From: Thiorhodovibrio litoralis
GTDB taxonomy: Bacteria > Pseudomonadota > Gammaproteobacteria > Chromatiales > Chromatiaceae
Reading direction: 5' to 3'
Length of the DNA: 64,000 bases
NCBI RefSeq assembly: GCF_033954455.1
Contig: NZ_CP121473.1
Span: 1,054,001-1,118,000 of the forward strand
Shown here: positions 1 to 8,782 of the stretch, piece by piece
Numbering within the stretch: the stretch's first letter is position 1
Layout: the number at the start of each line of letters is the position of its first letter
Notes under the pieces: generated by a model
Told to the model about the DNA's origin: nothing
Seen by the model: the letters and a program-made list of their open reading frames with translations, nothing else
Databases searched by the model: none
Translations under genes and position numbers: made by a program

Positions 1-2639
1 AGCTCTGGCGGCAACTGATAGGTATCCGCACCACCGAAGTCGATAATCCGTTCATCACCGCCGTCAACAACGAGACGGCTGTCGCCATGGTCAAGATAAT
101 GGGTGCGCCCGGGTCCTCCGGCGATGGTGCCGTCGGCCTGCACCGTGCCGCTGATGCTGGCCTGATGCGGCTCGTTGCGGCCGGGGGCGGGGACGGTGGT
201 GCCGAGGGCGTGCGCCAGTTCAGTGAAACTGAGCGCGGTGCCTGCGGCGGGATCATCCGGATCGCCGCCGAAGACATAGCGGGAGGCCTCGGGCGCGCCG
301 AGCAGCCTCAGGGTTCCGCCAGGCAGGCTCAGTTCGAGTCCGTCGGCCAAAAAACGTGCGTCGGTAATGACCAATCCTGCGGGCAAGTTAATGACACTGG
401 CCTGGTTGTCGACAAGGCGCACATTGCCGATAAAGGTCGTGGCAAGGGTGTAGGTATCTTGCCCGCCAAAATCGAGGATGCGTGGGGCGGCGCCGTCAAT
501 CAAAATGCGATCGTTGCTGTCTGGCAGGTAGGGTGGAGTAACAAGAGGTTCGGCGCGATAACCGGGGGCGCCCGGATCGGTGATGGCTCCAGCGGCGGGG
601 TTGCTGTCGAAGGGGCCATTGTCCTCAATGACAAAGTCAAGCCGGATCTTGCCGCCAACCTCGGTGACTTTGCCACCGTACTCGGGGCTGGCGAGGTTGA
701 CCCAGTTGCCTGCGCTGTCTTGTTTCCAAAACCCGTTGATTTGCTCCTCGTCCGCCAAATCAGGATTTTTTTCAATTAGCAGGCTGAATGGGACTTTCCC
801 CGCATCTGTAGCGCCTTCGGATATCGCGGCATTCGCCTTGAAGCCAATCAGGCCAAGGGGCATGTCGATACCGTCGCGGTCTTCCGGGGGCGGTGCTTCG
901 CCTAGGGTCATGGTTTCCAAAGTTACGCGTCCGCAAGGAAGGGATACGCCACTGCCACCGGGTGCCACTTCTTCGCTGAAGGTACCGCCGACCAGGGTGA
1001 CATAGACCGGCTCGGCATCCGGGTCCTTTGTGCTGTCGCCAGTGCCCTTGATCGCCAGCGAGGCCACGTCGCCTTGTGCGCTGTCGAGCATGCCGTCGCC
1101 ATTGCCGTCTCCGGTGAGACCGCCCTCCCAAGGTGGCGGCGCGCTGTCTTCGATGTCGTTTGGAATATCGTCGCAGTCTGCTGGTTCTGGTTCCGGTTCT
1201 GGTGTAGGTGAAGGCGCAGGCGTAGGCGGAGGCGCGGGCGGCGCGAAGGTAACCCGGGCGGCATCCGATGTCGTGCCGTCGCCGTCGCTGAGGGTGACGC
1301 CGAAGCTGTGGGTGGTCACGCTGTCGGGCGTGAACAGGATGTTCTGCAACAGCGTGCCGACCAGGGCCGGCGTCGCGTTCGTGGTTAGGTTGATGACCAG
1401 GTCGTCCGTGCCCTGACCGGCGCTGGAGACGGTACCGATTTCCGTGCCATTCACCGAAACGGTTTCGGCGTCGGCCAGGGCGCCGTCGCCGTCCGCCGTC
1501 GCCGTGGTGCCGTCCAGGCTGAAGGCGCCGGTCGCCGCGGTGCCCGCGCGCGCGATGGTCAGGGTTCCGCCGTCGAAATCGGTGGAATCGGCATCGGTCA
1601 CGGCGGCATCGCCGCCCAGATCGAGCGGCAGCGTCGCAACCGCCGTCAGGGTCTGACGGTCACCGTTCAGGTTGGCGATGCTCGGCCGGTCGGATACCGT
1701 CACGTCAATGGTATCGGTGTCGGTATAGGTACCGTCGGTCGTGGCGACCGTGATGGTCTGCGCGCCGGTGCTGTTGACGGCCGGGGTGTAGCTCAGGGTC
1801 GCCAGCGCGGCGTTGACCTGCGCGACCGAGCCCTGGATTTTCAGGCTTTCGGTGCCGGCCCCGGTGATGGTGCCGCCGCCCGACGCGGTCAGGGTGCCGT
1901 CGCCGGGATTGACCGAAACCGTGGTGGTCAGGGTGGCGCTATCGGCATCGGCGACGGAAACGCCGGTGATCGCCTTGGCGGTGCCGTCCACGGCGGTTTG
2001 AGCGCCGGGCACGGTGTTCACGGGAACGTCCTGGACATTGATCGTAACCGTGGAGACGGCTGAGGTCGCGGCGCCCACAAATTCGCCGTCACTCAGGGTC
2101 ACTTCGAAGCTGTGCGCGCCACCGTCGGTGGAGGTGTATTGCAGGGCTTGCAACAGCGTCGCCACATGCACCGGAGTGGCATTGCCATTCAGGTCAATGG
2201 TCAGGCCATTGGTGCCCTGGCCGTCCACGCCGGTGTTCACCACACCGATGGCGACGGGGACGCCGCTCACCTCCACCTTGATGGACTCAGAGGCCTCAAT
2301 CACGCCATCTGCACCCGAGGTCGCCTTGCTCGTATGCTCGTATCCAGCGAGAAATCGCCCGCCAGGCTGGACGTGCGGGAGAGGGTCAGGGCGCCATCAT
2401 CGAAATCGACGCTGTCGGCGTCGGTGACGGTGGCATCGCCGTTCAGATCGAAGGCCACGGTGGCGCCATTGCCCGCCGCCGTGGCGTCGCCGTTCAGGTT
2501 GTCGATGACCGGCGGATTCTGGGTGACGGTGATCGTGAAGGGGCCGGCGGCATCCTGATCGCCGCCGTTCGCGGTGCCGTCGCCATCATTCAGGGTCAGG
2601 CTGAAGACCTGATCCCCCAGCCAGTCACCCGCCCCCCCC
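1..2639 (-). pseudogene. C-terminal part of giant surface adhesin, out of frame with its N-terminal part
   Basis: The minus strand stays protein-like from about 2630 to the window edge, but in different frames from the ORF that ends at 2625. It encodes repeated cadherin-like/VCBS-type modules (motifs such as VTDADSVDFDDG and GTLTASGGG). A Pro/Glu-rich hinge lies near 1170-1245, followed by a region like the 'choice-of-anchor U' domain near 600-1150 (motif EDRDGIDMPLGLIGFKA). The frame is open from about 2327 down to base 1, so the gene continues off the left edge. Two lesions break it: an 8-bp tandem duplication at 2328-2343, and a run of eight C (G on the coding strand) at 2632-2639 where removing one base restores the frame. 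It is either a decayed gene or a sequence with an indel error; the duplication favours a real mutation. Confidence 0.75.
2328..2343. repeat. 8-bp tandem duplication that shifts the adhesin frame
   Basis: The sequence gctcgtat occurs twice in a row (2328-2335 and 2336-2343). On the coding strand this is ATACGAGC twice. With both copies the frame soon hits TGA. With one copy removed the reading becomes ...FSLDTSKATSGADGV..., which matches neighbouring modules. Confidence 0.85.
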
Positions 2640-5600
2640 TAGTGCTGGCGCGTCGTAGGTCAGCGCCTGAAGCAGCGTCTGGATGTTCGCGGACGTCGCC
2701 CCGGCGGTGAAGGAAACCTGGAGGGTATTGCCGCCTTGCCCGTCATCGGTGGCATGCACCGTGCCAATGGACACACCGTCGACTGCGATGGTCTCGCCAG
2801 CGGCGATGGTTCCTTCGCCGCCCGATGTCGCGGTTGTGCCGTCCAGCCCCCATGACCCATTCGCGCCGCCGCTGTCCTGAGTGACGGTCAGGCTGCCCCC
2901 TTCGTAATCGGCGGAGTCCGGGTTACTGACGGTGGCATCGTCGAGCAGCGCCACGTTTTGCGCGCCGGCCCCCGCGACCAGGGTCGCGGTCTCACCGAAC
3001 ACGCTGCCCACCTCCGGCGGGTCGTTGACGGCCGTCAGGGTGACGGTCGAGGCGATGGCGGTGGTCGTCGAATCCGCGCCGCCGTTGGCCTTACCGCCGT
3101 CGTCCTGAACGGCGGTGATGGTCACCACGCGATCCGAAGCGGCGGTCGGGTCGTCGCTGGTGTTGCGGTAGGCAAGGCCGTTAACCAGGGCCTCGAACTG
3201 GACCTGGGTGCGGTCCAGTCCGGTCACCGTCACCGTCGCCGTGCTGCCCGACAGGCTGACCGCCGCCGTGCCGCCGGCCACGGTCACGCTGTTGGCGTCG
3301 GTCAGGGCCACGTCGGTGCCGTCGATGGACAGGATCTCGGCGGCGCCGTCGGTGACGTTACTGACCGTCAGGGTCAGTCCGGCGAAGCTGTCCCCGGGCT
3401 CCCCCGCATTCGCGTTGGCGCTGCTGAACAGGCTGGCGCCGCCCCCGCCTTCGGTAAAGGTGGGGTTATCGCCGGTCGCGCTCAGGGTGGGGGCCTGGTT
3501 GACGGTGGAGATCGTCACCGTCACGGCCCCGCTTCCGGTGCCCGGTGCGTCGCCCGAGCCCTGGTCGCCGGGGCCCGTGTTGCCGTCCTTGAACGTCCAG
3601 TCCAGGTCCACGCTGGCCGGCGGATCGTCGCTGGTGTTTTTGTACTGGATCGCCTGCATGACCTCGTTGACCAGCGCCGTGGTGGGCGTGGTGCCGTTGA
3701 CGTCCTTGAAGGAAACCGTGACCTGCCCGGCGGTCGTCGTGGTGTCGAAATCCGCGATGGCATTGCCGCCCGCGCTGATGGTGCTGCCGGCGACGGTCAG
3801 GCTGCCGCCACTCTCAATCGAAAAGGTGTCGTCGGCGATGGCGCCGCCGCTGCGTGCGATGGTCAGGCTGGCGCCCGCGTAGTTGCTAGCGCCGGCATTG
3901 CGGGCATCCAGTTCCGTGTCGCTGACGGTGACGTCGCCGTCCAGAATGACGGCGGTCCCGCCCTCGGTGAACGTCGGCGTGCCGTCTAGGCTGGAGAAAG
4001 CGGGCAGCGCGTTCGGCGTATCAACAATGGTGACCGTGATGGTCTGGACCGTGGTCTGGTCGAAGGCGTCGGTGGCGGTGACCTGCAACTCCCGGTCATT
4101 GTCGCCGCCGTGCGCGTAGGGCTGGCCGGCGGCGAAGGACAGGGCCGCCGTGGTCTCGTCCAGCGTAAATAGCACCTGATCCGCGCCGCCGGTGATGGCA
4201 AAGGTGACGGGACCGGTGGCATCGGTGGCGCTGAGAGTGAGAATGTCGGTCGTGTTCTCGACGACCGAGGGCGCGTCGCTGGACGTGAAAACCGGCCCGG
4301 AGCCGTCCACCACAACGTCCAGACCGGCCGACGCCGCAGATTCGTTCCCCACCGCGTCCGTGGCCGTTGCGGTGAAGGTGTGCGTGCCGTCTGCAAGGGC
4401 ACTGGCGGTGATCGACCAATTCCCGGCCTCGTCGGCGGTCGTTGTGCCAACGATGCGGTCGATGCTGCTATAGAGCGTGACGGCAACCCCCGCCACGGCG
4501 GTGCCGGTCAGGGTCGGCGTGGTGTCGTTGGTGTGGTCGTCGTCATGGGCCAAGCCGGTGTCGCTGGCGGCGTCCAGATCGGGCATCGAGGGCACGGCCG
4601 GCGGTATGTTGTCGAGAGTGTAGGTCTCATCCGTGACCGGCTCACCACCCGGCAGGGCGTTGCCCCCGATGTCGGTGATGTCCTGACCGGCCGCCAGATC
4701 CAGCCCGACCGTGCCGATTAGCCCAGCCAGGTCACCGCCAGAGACGGTGATGTCCCACACGCTGGCGTCCGTGCCCTGGCTGACGTGCGTGATGGTGGCG
4801 GTGGTGGTGCCGTCAATCGTGAAGTCGTCGGCGGTGACATTGGTCACGCCTTCATCGAACGTGGCGCGGAACACCAGGGTATCGGCGCTGGTGGTCGGCT
4901 CGGTCGGGCTCTGGCGGGCGAAGGATTGCAGCGTGGGGGCCGTGGTGTCGAAGGTGATATTGGTGTTGGACCCGGCTCTAATGGCGCTCCACGCTTTGCC
5001 CGCGACGCCGGTCATGTGAAGGGTGCGGCCGCTACCCAGGTCGATGTCGCCGGCGGGCGTGCCGTTCAGGGACGTCAGGTCCTCGCCCTGGATTGTCAGG
5101 GTATCATCGGCCTGGAAATCCGTGATGGTGTCGCCGGCAAGGCCGTCGGCCGTGTCCCAGAATCGGTCGGCGCCGGACCCGCCAGTCAGCGTGTCGTTGC
5201 CGGCGCCGCCGATAATGTTGTTCTCACCGGACCCGCCGGAGAGAAAATCGTCGCCGTTTTGGCCGTAAAAATTGTGTCCACCGCTGGAGGCATCGTAAAG
5301 AGCGTCGTTGCCATCGCCCGCGTAAAAACCGATAAGCTCCCTATCATAAATAACACCCAGGTCGGCGTGTGCGGTCCCGTCGTTCCACCCGGCCGCTGTC
5401 TGGTTTGACCACAACAAGCCGCCGTCGCGGACCGTGAATTTGAAGGCCTGATCCTCCAGGCCCGTGTTGCCCTCGAACTTGAACCCTTCGCCATTCAGCG
5501 TCAGCGTTTTTGCCGCGCCGTCCCAGCGCCAGCCGTTCAGGGAGGGAATATCGAGCGTGTCCTCGGCGGCATTGAAGTCGGTGATGGTGTCCAGGCCGTC

Positions 5601-6065
5601 ACCCGCCCCGTTGTGGACGAAGGTGTCGGCGCCGGCGCCGCCGGTCAGGGAGTCATCGCCGGTTCCACCGGTCAGGGAGTCATCGCCGGTTCCACCGGTC
5701 AGGGAGTCATCGCCGGCCCCGCCGTCCAGGGTGTCATCGCCGCCAAATCCGGATAGGGTGTCTTCTCCGGACCCGCCCTCCATCGTATCAGAGACATCGC
5801 TACCTTCGATATCCAGCGCGCCCGACCCATCGGCCCAATTCACCCTAAGACTTCTATTCGTGTATGAGTGCGCATAACCAACGACAGACCTCAACGTTTC
5901 ATCGGCTTTAGGCCCGCTGTTTGTGTCGGTCCAGGTGCCCAGAAAGTTTGTGCTCCCGCTATCGCGGGTGATGATGACCTGCTTCGTTGCATCCCAGTTT
6001 ACCTCCGCATAGGGGTCGGAGTTTCCAAAATAAATGCGTGCCCAATTAACCGAAATATCAACCAT
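2625..6065 (-). CDS. Giant RTX/Ig-like/cadherin-like adhesin, N-terminal 1146 residues
   Basis: Large extracellular repeat protein, probably a surface adhesin. I chose the ATG at 6065 because GGAGG lies 8-9 bases upstream; an upstream TTG is possible. In order: a 90-residue N-terminal region; glycine-rich GGxGxD calcium-binding repeats (about 92-150 and 240-305); an Ig-like domain near 370-490; a second Ig-like domain near 500-590 (TPTLTGTAVAGVAVTLY); a cadherin-like domain near 595-690; and several 100-150-residue cadherin-like/VCBS-type repeats. No Sec signal peptide is seen, as expected for type I secretion. It ends early in GGGG at a run of eight G, and the protein continues in another frame. 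RTX repeats near the N terminus are unusual, since they normally sit near the C-terminal secretion signal. It starts 1 base after the DUF4347 ORF, so the two are probably coupled. Confidence 0.85.
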   Translation of the reverse strand: MVDISVNWARIYFGNSDPYAEVNWDATKQVIITRDSGSTNFLGTWTDTNSGPKADETLRSVVGYAHSYTNRSLRVNWADGSGALDIEGSDVSDTMEGGSGEDTLSGFGGDDTLDGGAGDDSLTGGTGDDSLTGGTGDDSLTGGAGADTFVHNGAGDGLDTITDFNAAEDTLDIPSLNGWRWDGAAKTLTLNGEGFKFEGNTGLEDQAFKFTVRDGGLLWSNQTAAGWNDGTAHADLGVIYDRELIGFYAGDGNDALYDASSGGHNFYGQNGDDFLSGGSGENNIIGGAGNDTLTGGSGADRFWDTADGLAGDTITDFQADDTLTIQGEDLTSLNGTPAGDIDLGSGRTLHMTGVAGKAWSAIRAGSNTNITFDTTAPTLQSFARQSPTEPTTSADTLVFRATFDEGVTNVTADDFTIDGTTTATITHVSQGTDASVWDITVSGGDLAGLIGTVGLDLAAGQDITDIGGNALPGGEPVTDETYTLDNIPPAVPSMPDLDAASDTGLAHDDDHTNDTTPTLTGTAVAGVAVTLYSSIDRIVGTTTADEAGNWSITASALADGTHTFTATATDAVGNESAASAGLDVVVDGSGPVFTSSDAPSVVENTTDILTLSATDATGPVTFAITGGADQVLFTLDETTAALSFAAGQPYAHGGDNDRELQVTATDAFDQTTVQTITVTIVDTPNALPAFSSLDGTPTFTEGGTAVILDGDVTVSDTELDARNAGASNYAGASLTIARSGGAIADDTFSIESGGSLTVAGSTISAGGNAIADFDTTTTAGQVTVSFKDVNGTTPTTALVNEVMQAIQYKNTSDDPPASVDLDWTFKDGNTGPGDQGSGDAPGTGSGAVTVTISTVNQAPTLSATGDNPTFTEGGGGASLFSSANANAGEPGDSFAGLTLTVSNVTDGAAEILSIDGTDVALTDANSVTVAGGTAAVSLSGSTATVTVTGLDRTQVQFEALVNGLAYRNTSDDPTAASDRVVTITAVQDDGGKANGGADSTTTAIASTVTLTAVNDPPEVGSVFGETATLVAGAGAQNVALLDDATVSNPDSADYEGGSLTVTQDSGGANGSWGLDGTTATSGGEGTIAAGETIAVDGVSIGTVHATDDGQGGNTLQVSFTAGATSANIQTLLQALTYDAPALGGGG
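5644..5724 (-). repeat. Three 27-bp tandem repeats encoding RTX nonapeptides
   Basis: The units 5644-5670 and 5671-5697 are identical; 5698-5724 differs at a few bases. Each encodes one calcium-binding nonapeptide (DDSLTGGTG-type). Near-identity at DNA level points to recent slippage or recombination, so copy number could vary between strains. Confidence 0.85.
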
Positions 6066-6066
6066 C

Positions 6067-6369
6067 TTACAGCCCTCCAAAATTCAGCCTGCCGGCACTG
6101 CCATGGGAGACAATGTGGATGGCGCCGAGTCCGTCGCGGTCCGCGAGGTGCCCAGCGATCTGCGCCAAGGCCGGTTGATCGGCGGACAGCCAGACCACCT
6201 CGACGCCATCCCTGACGCCGGAAGCCAGTTGCTCGGCATCCGGAACGGCGGCATCGATAAACAGAATTTCCGCCGCGGAAGATGGCTCGGAAACTGTCAC
6301 CTCGGGCGGAAGGCCTGCCTTTGCCGACAAATCCTGGGCAAATTTGTTGAAATCCAGTTGCTTGTTCAT
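6067..6369 (-). CDS. DUF4347-domain protein, separated leader domain of the adhesin
   Basis: A 100-residue ORF starting at an ATG with AAGGGGA about 8 bases upstream. Residues 33-95 match the DUF4347 domain that normally forms the N terminus of very large adhesins: ILFIDAAVPD, then GVEVVWL, then AIHIVSHGSAG. The stop TAA is followed after one base by the ATG of the RTX adhesin. Here the domain is therefore a separate, probably coupled, polypeptide rather than a fusion. Either a stop mutation split an ancestral gene and a new start arose, or the domain works in trans. The IS630 element lies 168 bases upstream of its start and may have changed expression. Confidence 0.7.
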   Translation of the reverse strand: MNKQLDFNKFAQDLSAKAGLPPEVTVSEPSSAAEILFIDAAVPDAEQLASGVRDGVEVVWLSADQPALAQIAGHLADRDGLGAIHIVSHGSAGRLNFGGL

Positions 6370-6537
6370 CTCTGTCCCCTTGCGCTGGCGATCACGGCCG
6401 CTGAGAGAGCCAATATCCCAAGCGGGGAAATCGACTCGCGGGCGCATTCGGCCATCGGGCCGCAGTATCGCGTCCTTGACTGATGTCATTGAAAAGGCTT
6501 GGTGATTTAACCTAGCGTATTCCCGACTATTGCACTA

Positions 6538-7755
6538 GTACCTTATTTCGGCTTATGTTGCGAAAACAAGCCGCTAGTGGTATCTCTTAGAGCATTGCAG
6601 AAGGAGATACCGCTATGACAAAGAAATATGTAGTCCGTCTCAGCGATGAAGAGCGTGGTTTGTTGGAAGACCTGGTGAGCAAAGGGCAAGCGGCGGCGCA
6701 GAAGATCAAACATGCGAATGTATTGCTCAAGGTCGATGCCGAAGGGGCGAATTGGAGCGATGCACAAGCCGCTGAGGCGTTCGGTTGCGCGCCGCGCACT
6801 GTCTTCAGCATTCGCGAGCGGTTCGTCGAACAAGGATTTGAAGCGGCGCTTTCACGCAAGCAACGTGAGCACCCGAGCTGCGAGCCCCTGCTCGATGGGG
6901 AAAAGCAGGCGCGGTTGGTGCAAATTGCCTGTAGCGAGCCGCCTCCCGGATACGCGCGCTGGACGTTGAATTTACTCGCGGGGAAGTTGGTGGAACTGGA
7001 TGTCGTTGAGAGCATCTCGGCACCCACGGTGATGCGCGCACTAAAAAAAACGCACTCCAACCGCATCGGCGCAAGTGCTGGGTGATTCCCCCCGGGGAAG
7101 ACGCCGCCTTTGTGGCGCAAATGGAAGATGTCCTGGAGGTCTACCGCCGCCCCTACGACCCCAAGAAGCCAGTTGTCTGCATTGATGAACAACCGACCCA
7201 GTTGATTGCCGAGACACGCCAGCCCCTGCCGATGCAACCGGGCCAACCCGAACGCTACGATTATGAATATGAGCGCGCCGGTACGGCGGTGAACTTCATG
7301 ATCACAGAACCCTTGGGGCAATGGCGCAAAGTCAGTGTGCGCGAAACCAAAACCGCGATCGATTTAGCCCAAGAAATCAAGACATTGCTGGACGTGGACT
7401 ATCCCGACGCCGAGAAAGTCGTTATCGTCTGGGACAACCTCAATACGCATACGCCCGCCTCTCTGTACAAAGCCTTCCCACCTGAGGAAGCGCGGCGGTT
7501 GATCGAGCGCTTGGAAATCCACTACACACCAAAGCACGGCAGCTGGTTGGACATTGCCGAAATCGAACTCAGTGTCATGACCAAGCAGTGCCTAGACCGC
7601 CGCATCGGCGATATCGAAACGCTTCGCCGCGAAACCGCCGCCTGGGCAGAACAACGCAACGAGGCCCAAATCGGCGTCGACTGGCAATTCACCAACGACA
7701 AAGCGCGTGTGAAGTTGAAGCACTTATATCCGCAAGTTAAGCTGAAATGAGGTAC
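6538..7755 (+). mobile_element. Complete IS630-family insertion sequence, 1218 bp
   Basis: The terminal inverted repeats are visible: the left end 6538-6555 reads GTACCTTATTTCGGCTTA and the right end 7738-7755 is its complement with two mismatches. Both ends are flanked by TA (6536-6537 and 7756-7757), the target duplicated by IS630/Tc1-mariner elements. It carries one transposase in two overlapping frames. It lies between the adhesin operon and the remains of an AraC-type regulator. Near-perfect ends and an otherwise intact coding region suggest a recent, possibly active insertion. Confidence 0.9.
6615..7750 (+). CDS. IS630-family transposase, read by -1 frameshift
   Basis: The first frame (6615-7085) encodes an N-terminal helix-turn-helix DNA-binding part (about residues 1-110). 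The second frame runs from the A8 stretch to the stop at 7750 and encodes the DDE catalytic part: D in VVCIDEQ, D in VIVWDNLNTH, E in SWLDIAEIE. The frames join at CT-AAAAAAAA-C (7043-7050), where slipping back one base gives ...KNALQPHRRKCWVIPPGED..., the expected family sequence. A frame-0 stop follows at 7083-7085. A good ribosome site (AGAAGGAG) precedes the ATG. The stop codon lies inside the right inverted repeat. Whether the frameshift is programmed is inferred from the slippery run and the intact second frame. Confidence 0.85.
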
Positions 7756-7839
7756 TAGGTCAAAACGCGAAAACTTACGCACCGAATTGGTGCAAAATGG
7801 CAGAAAGCGCGGGTAGCGGGCGCTGAGAGGGGCTTGGGC

Positions 7840-8650
7840 TCAGTTAGAAAGAGAGCGCGCCAGCGTGGTGGAGGGTAGTTCACCGAACAGGTCGCGGTAG
7901 GCGCGGGTAAAGCGCCCCATGTGCAGGAAGCCCCAGCGGGCGGCGACCTCGGTGATGGTGCGGGTGGAGGCGGTGGGCGCGAGCAGTTCGGCCCGCGCGC
8001 CGTTCAACCTGCGCATGCGCAGGTAAGCGCCGGGCGCGAGGCCAAGTTGCTCGCGAAAGGCATGTTGCAGGGTGCGCTCGGATACGCCTGCGGCGGCGCA
8101 GAGGTCGCTGACCCTGGGCACGTCTCCCTGGCTGGCTTGCGCGTCCATGCAGGCTTGCGCGCGGCGGACAATGCGCAGGGAGCGGCGGCGAGCATGGAGG
8201 TTGGGGCCGCTGCCGCCATCAGGGTCGGAGTGACTTACGGCTAAGAGGAGGTATTCGCGCAGGGTCTGGCTGAACCCATCGGGTTGGGGACCACGCAGGT
8301 CCCGGTCAAGGTCGCGCGCCAACGCAAGAAGGGCGCGCAGGCTGCGCTCGAGGGGCGCCTTGGCGGTGTGACCGAGCCCGGTGAGATTCCCCTCGCCCGC
8401 CAGGCGCTCGGCCAGGGGCTCGTTTAGCAAGGCGAGCTCGCGCAAGAGCTCGGCCTGGTCGAGTCGCACATAGCAGGTGGCAATGCCGCCGGGGACGAGA
8501 ACATCGAATTCCGTTTGCTCGGGCAGGAAAAACAGCTGCTCGGCGCTATCGTCAGCGAATTGCGTAAACCGCTTCTTGTCCTGCGTGTTGGCGGCCGGTG
8601 ACAGGATCAGTGAGATGGTGCACTGCCCATTGGGTGTGGCACCGATTTTG
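7840..8650 (-). pseudogene. AraC-type regulator, 3' part cut off by an IS
   Basis: Encodes the C-terminal part of an AraC/XylS-family transcription factor. The end of the ligand-sensing domain (LFFLPEQTEFDVLVPGG) is followed by two C-terminal helix-turn-helix motifs (VSDLCAAAGVSERTLQHAF and ITEVAARWGFLHMGRFTRAY). The reading frame is open up to the IS boundary at 8650. The missing N-terminal part lies on the far side of the IS4-like element (10252 to about 10557), in the same orientation, joined by a 9-bp target duplication. A GTG at 8469 could start a short product that still has the DNA-binding domain, but the full regulator is lost. Confidence 0.85.
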
Positions 8651-8750
8651 CAGCAATTCCCGTTGAAGAATTATTTGCTTTAAAAACAATGCACTGCATG
8701 ATTGTGGGAAAAATGTTTTCGTAAACTTTCTCACAGAATCAGGGTATTAT

Positions 8751-8772
8751 CTCGCAAAGCTCAGGTTGCGAG
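8751..8772 (+). promoter_or_regulatory. Hairpin over the transposase ribosome site
   Basis: A perfect 7-bp stem, ctcgcaa (8751-8757) pairing with ttgcgag (8766-8772), with an 8-base loop. The 3' arm runs into the GAGG ribosome site just before the ATG at 8783. Such hairpins in IS leaders commonly hide the start from readthrough transcripts; that role is inferred here. Confidence 0.5.
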
Positions 8773-8782
8773 GTAAGAACTG

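Noticed and set aside
2958-3989. Long plus-strand reading frames opposite the adhesin (up to 343 codons)
   Set aside because: They are mirror images of GC-rich repeat coding on the minus strand, Arg/Gly/Val-rich and without ribosome sites or domains.
5160-5790. Regularly spaced repeats that might look like a CRISPR array
   Set aside because: They are contiguous coding repeats for RTX nonapeptides without spacers.
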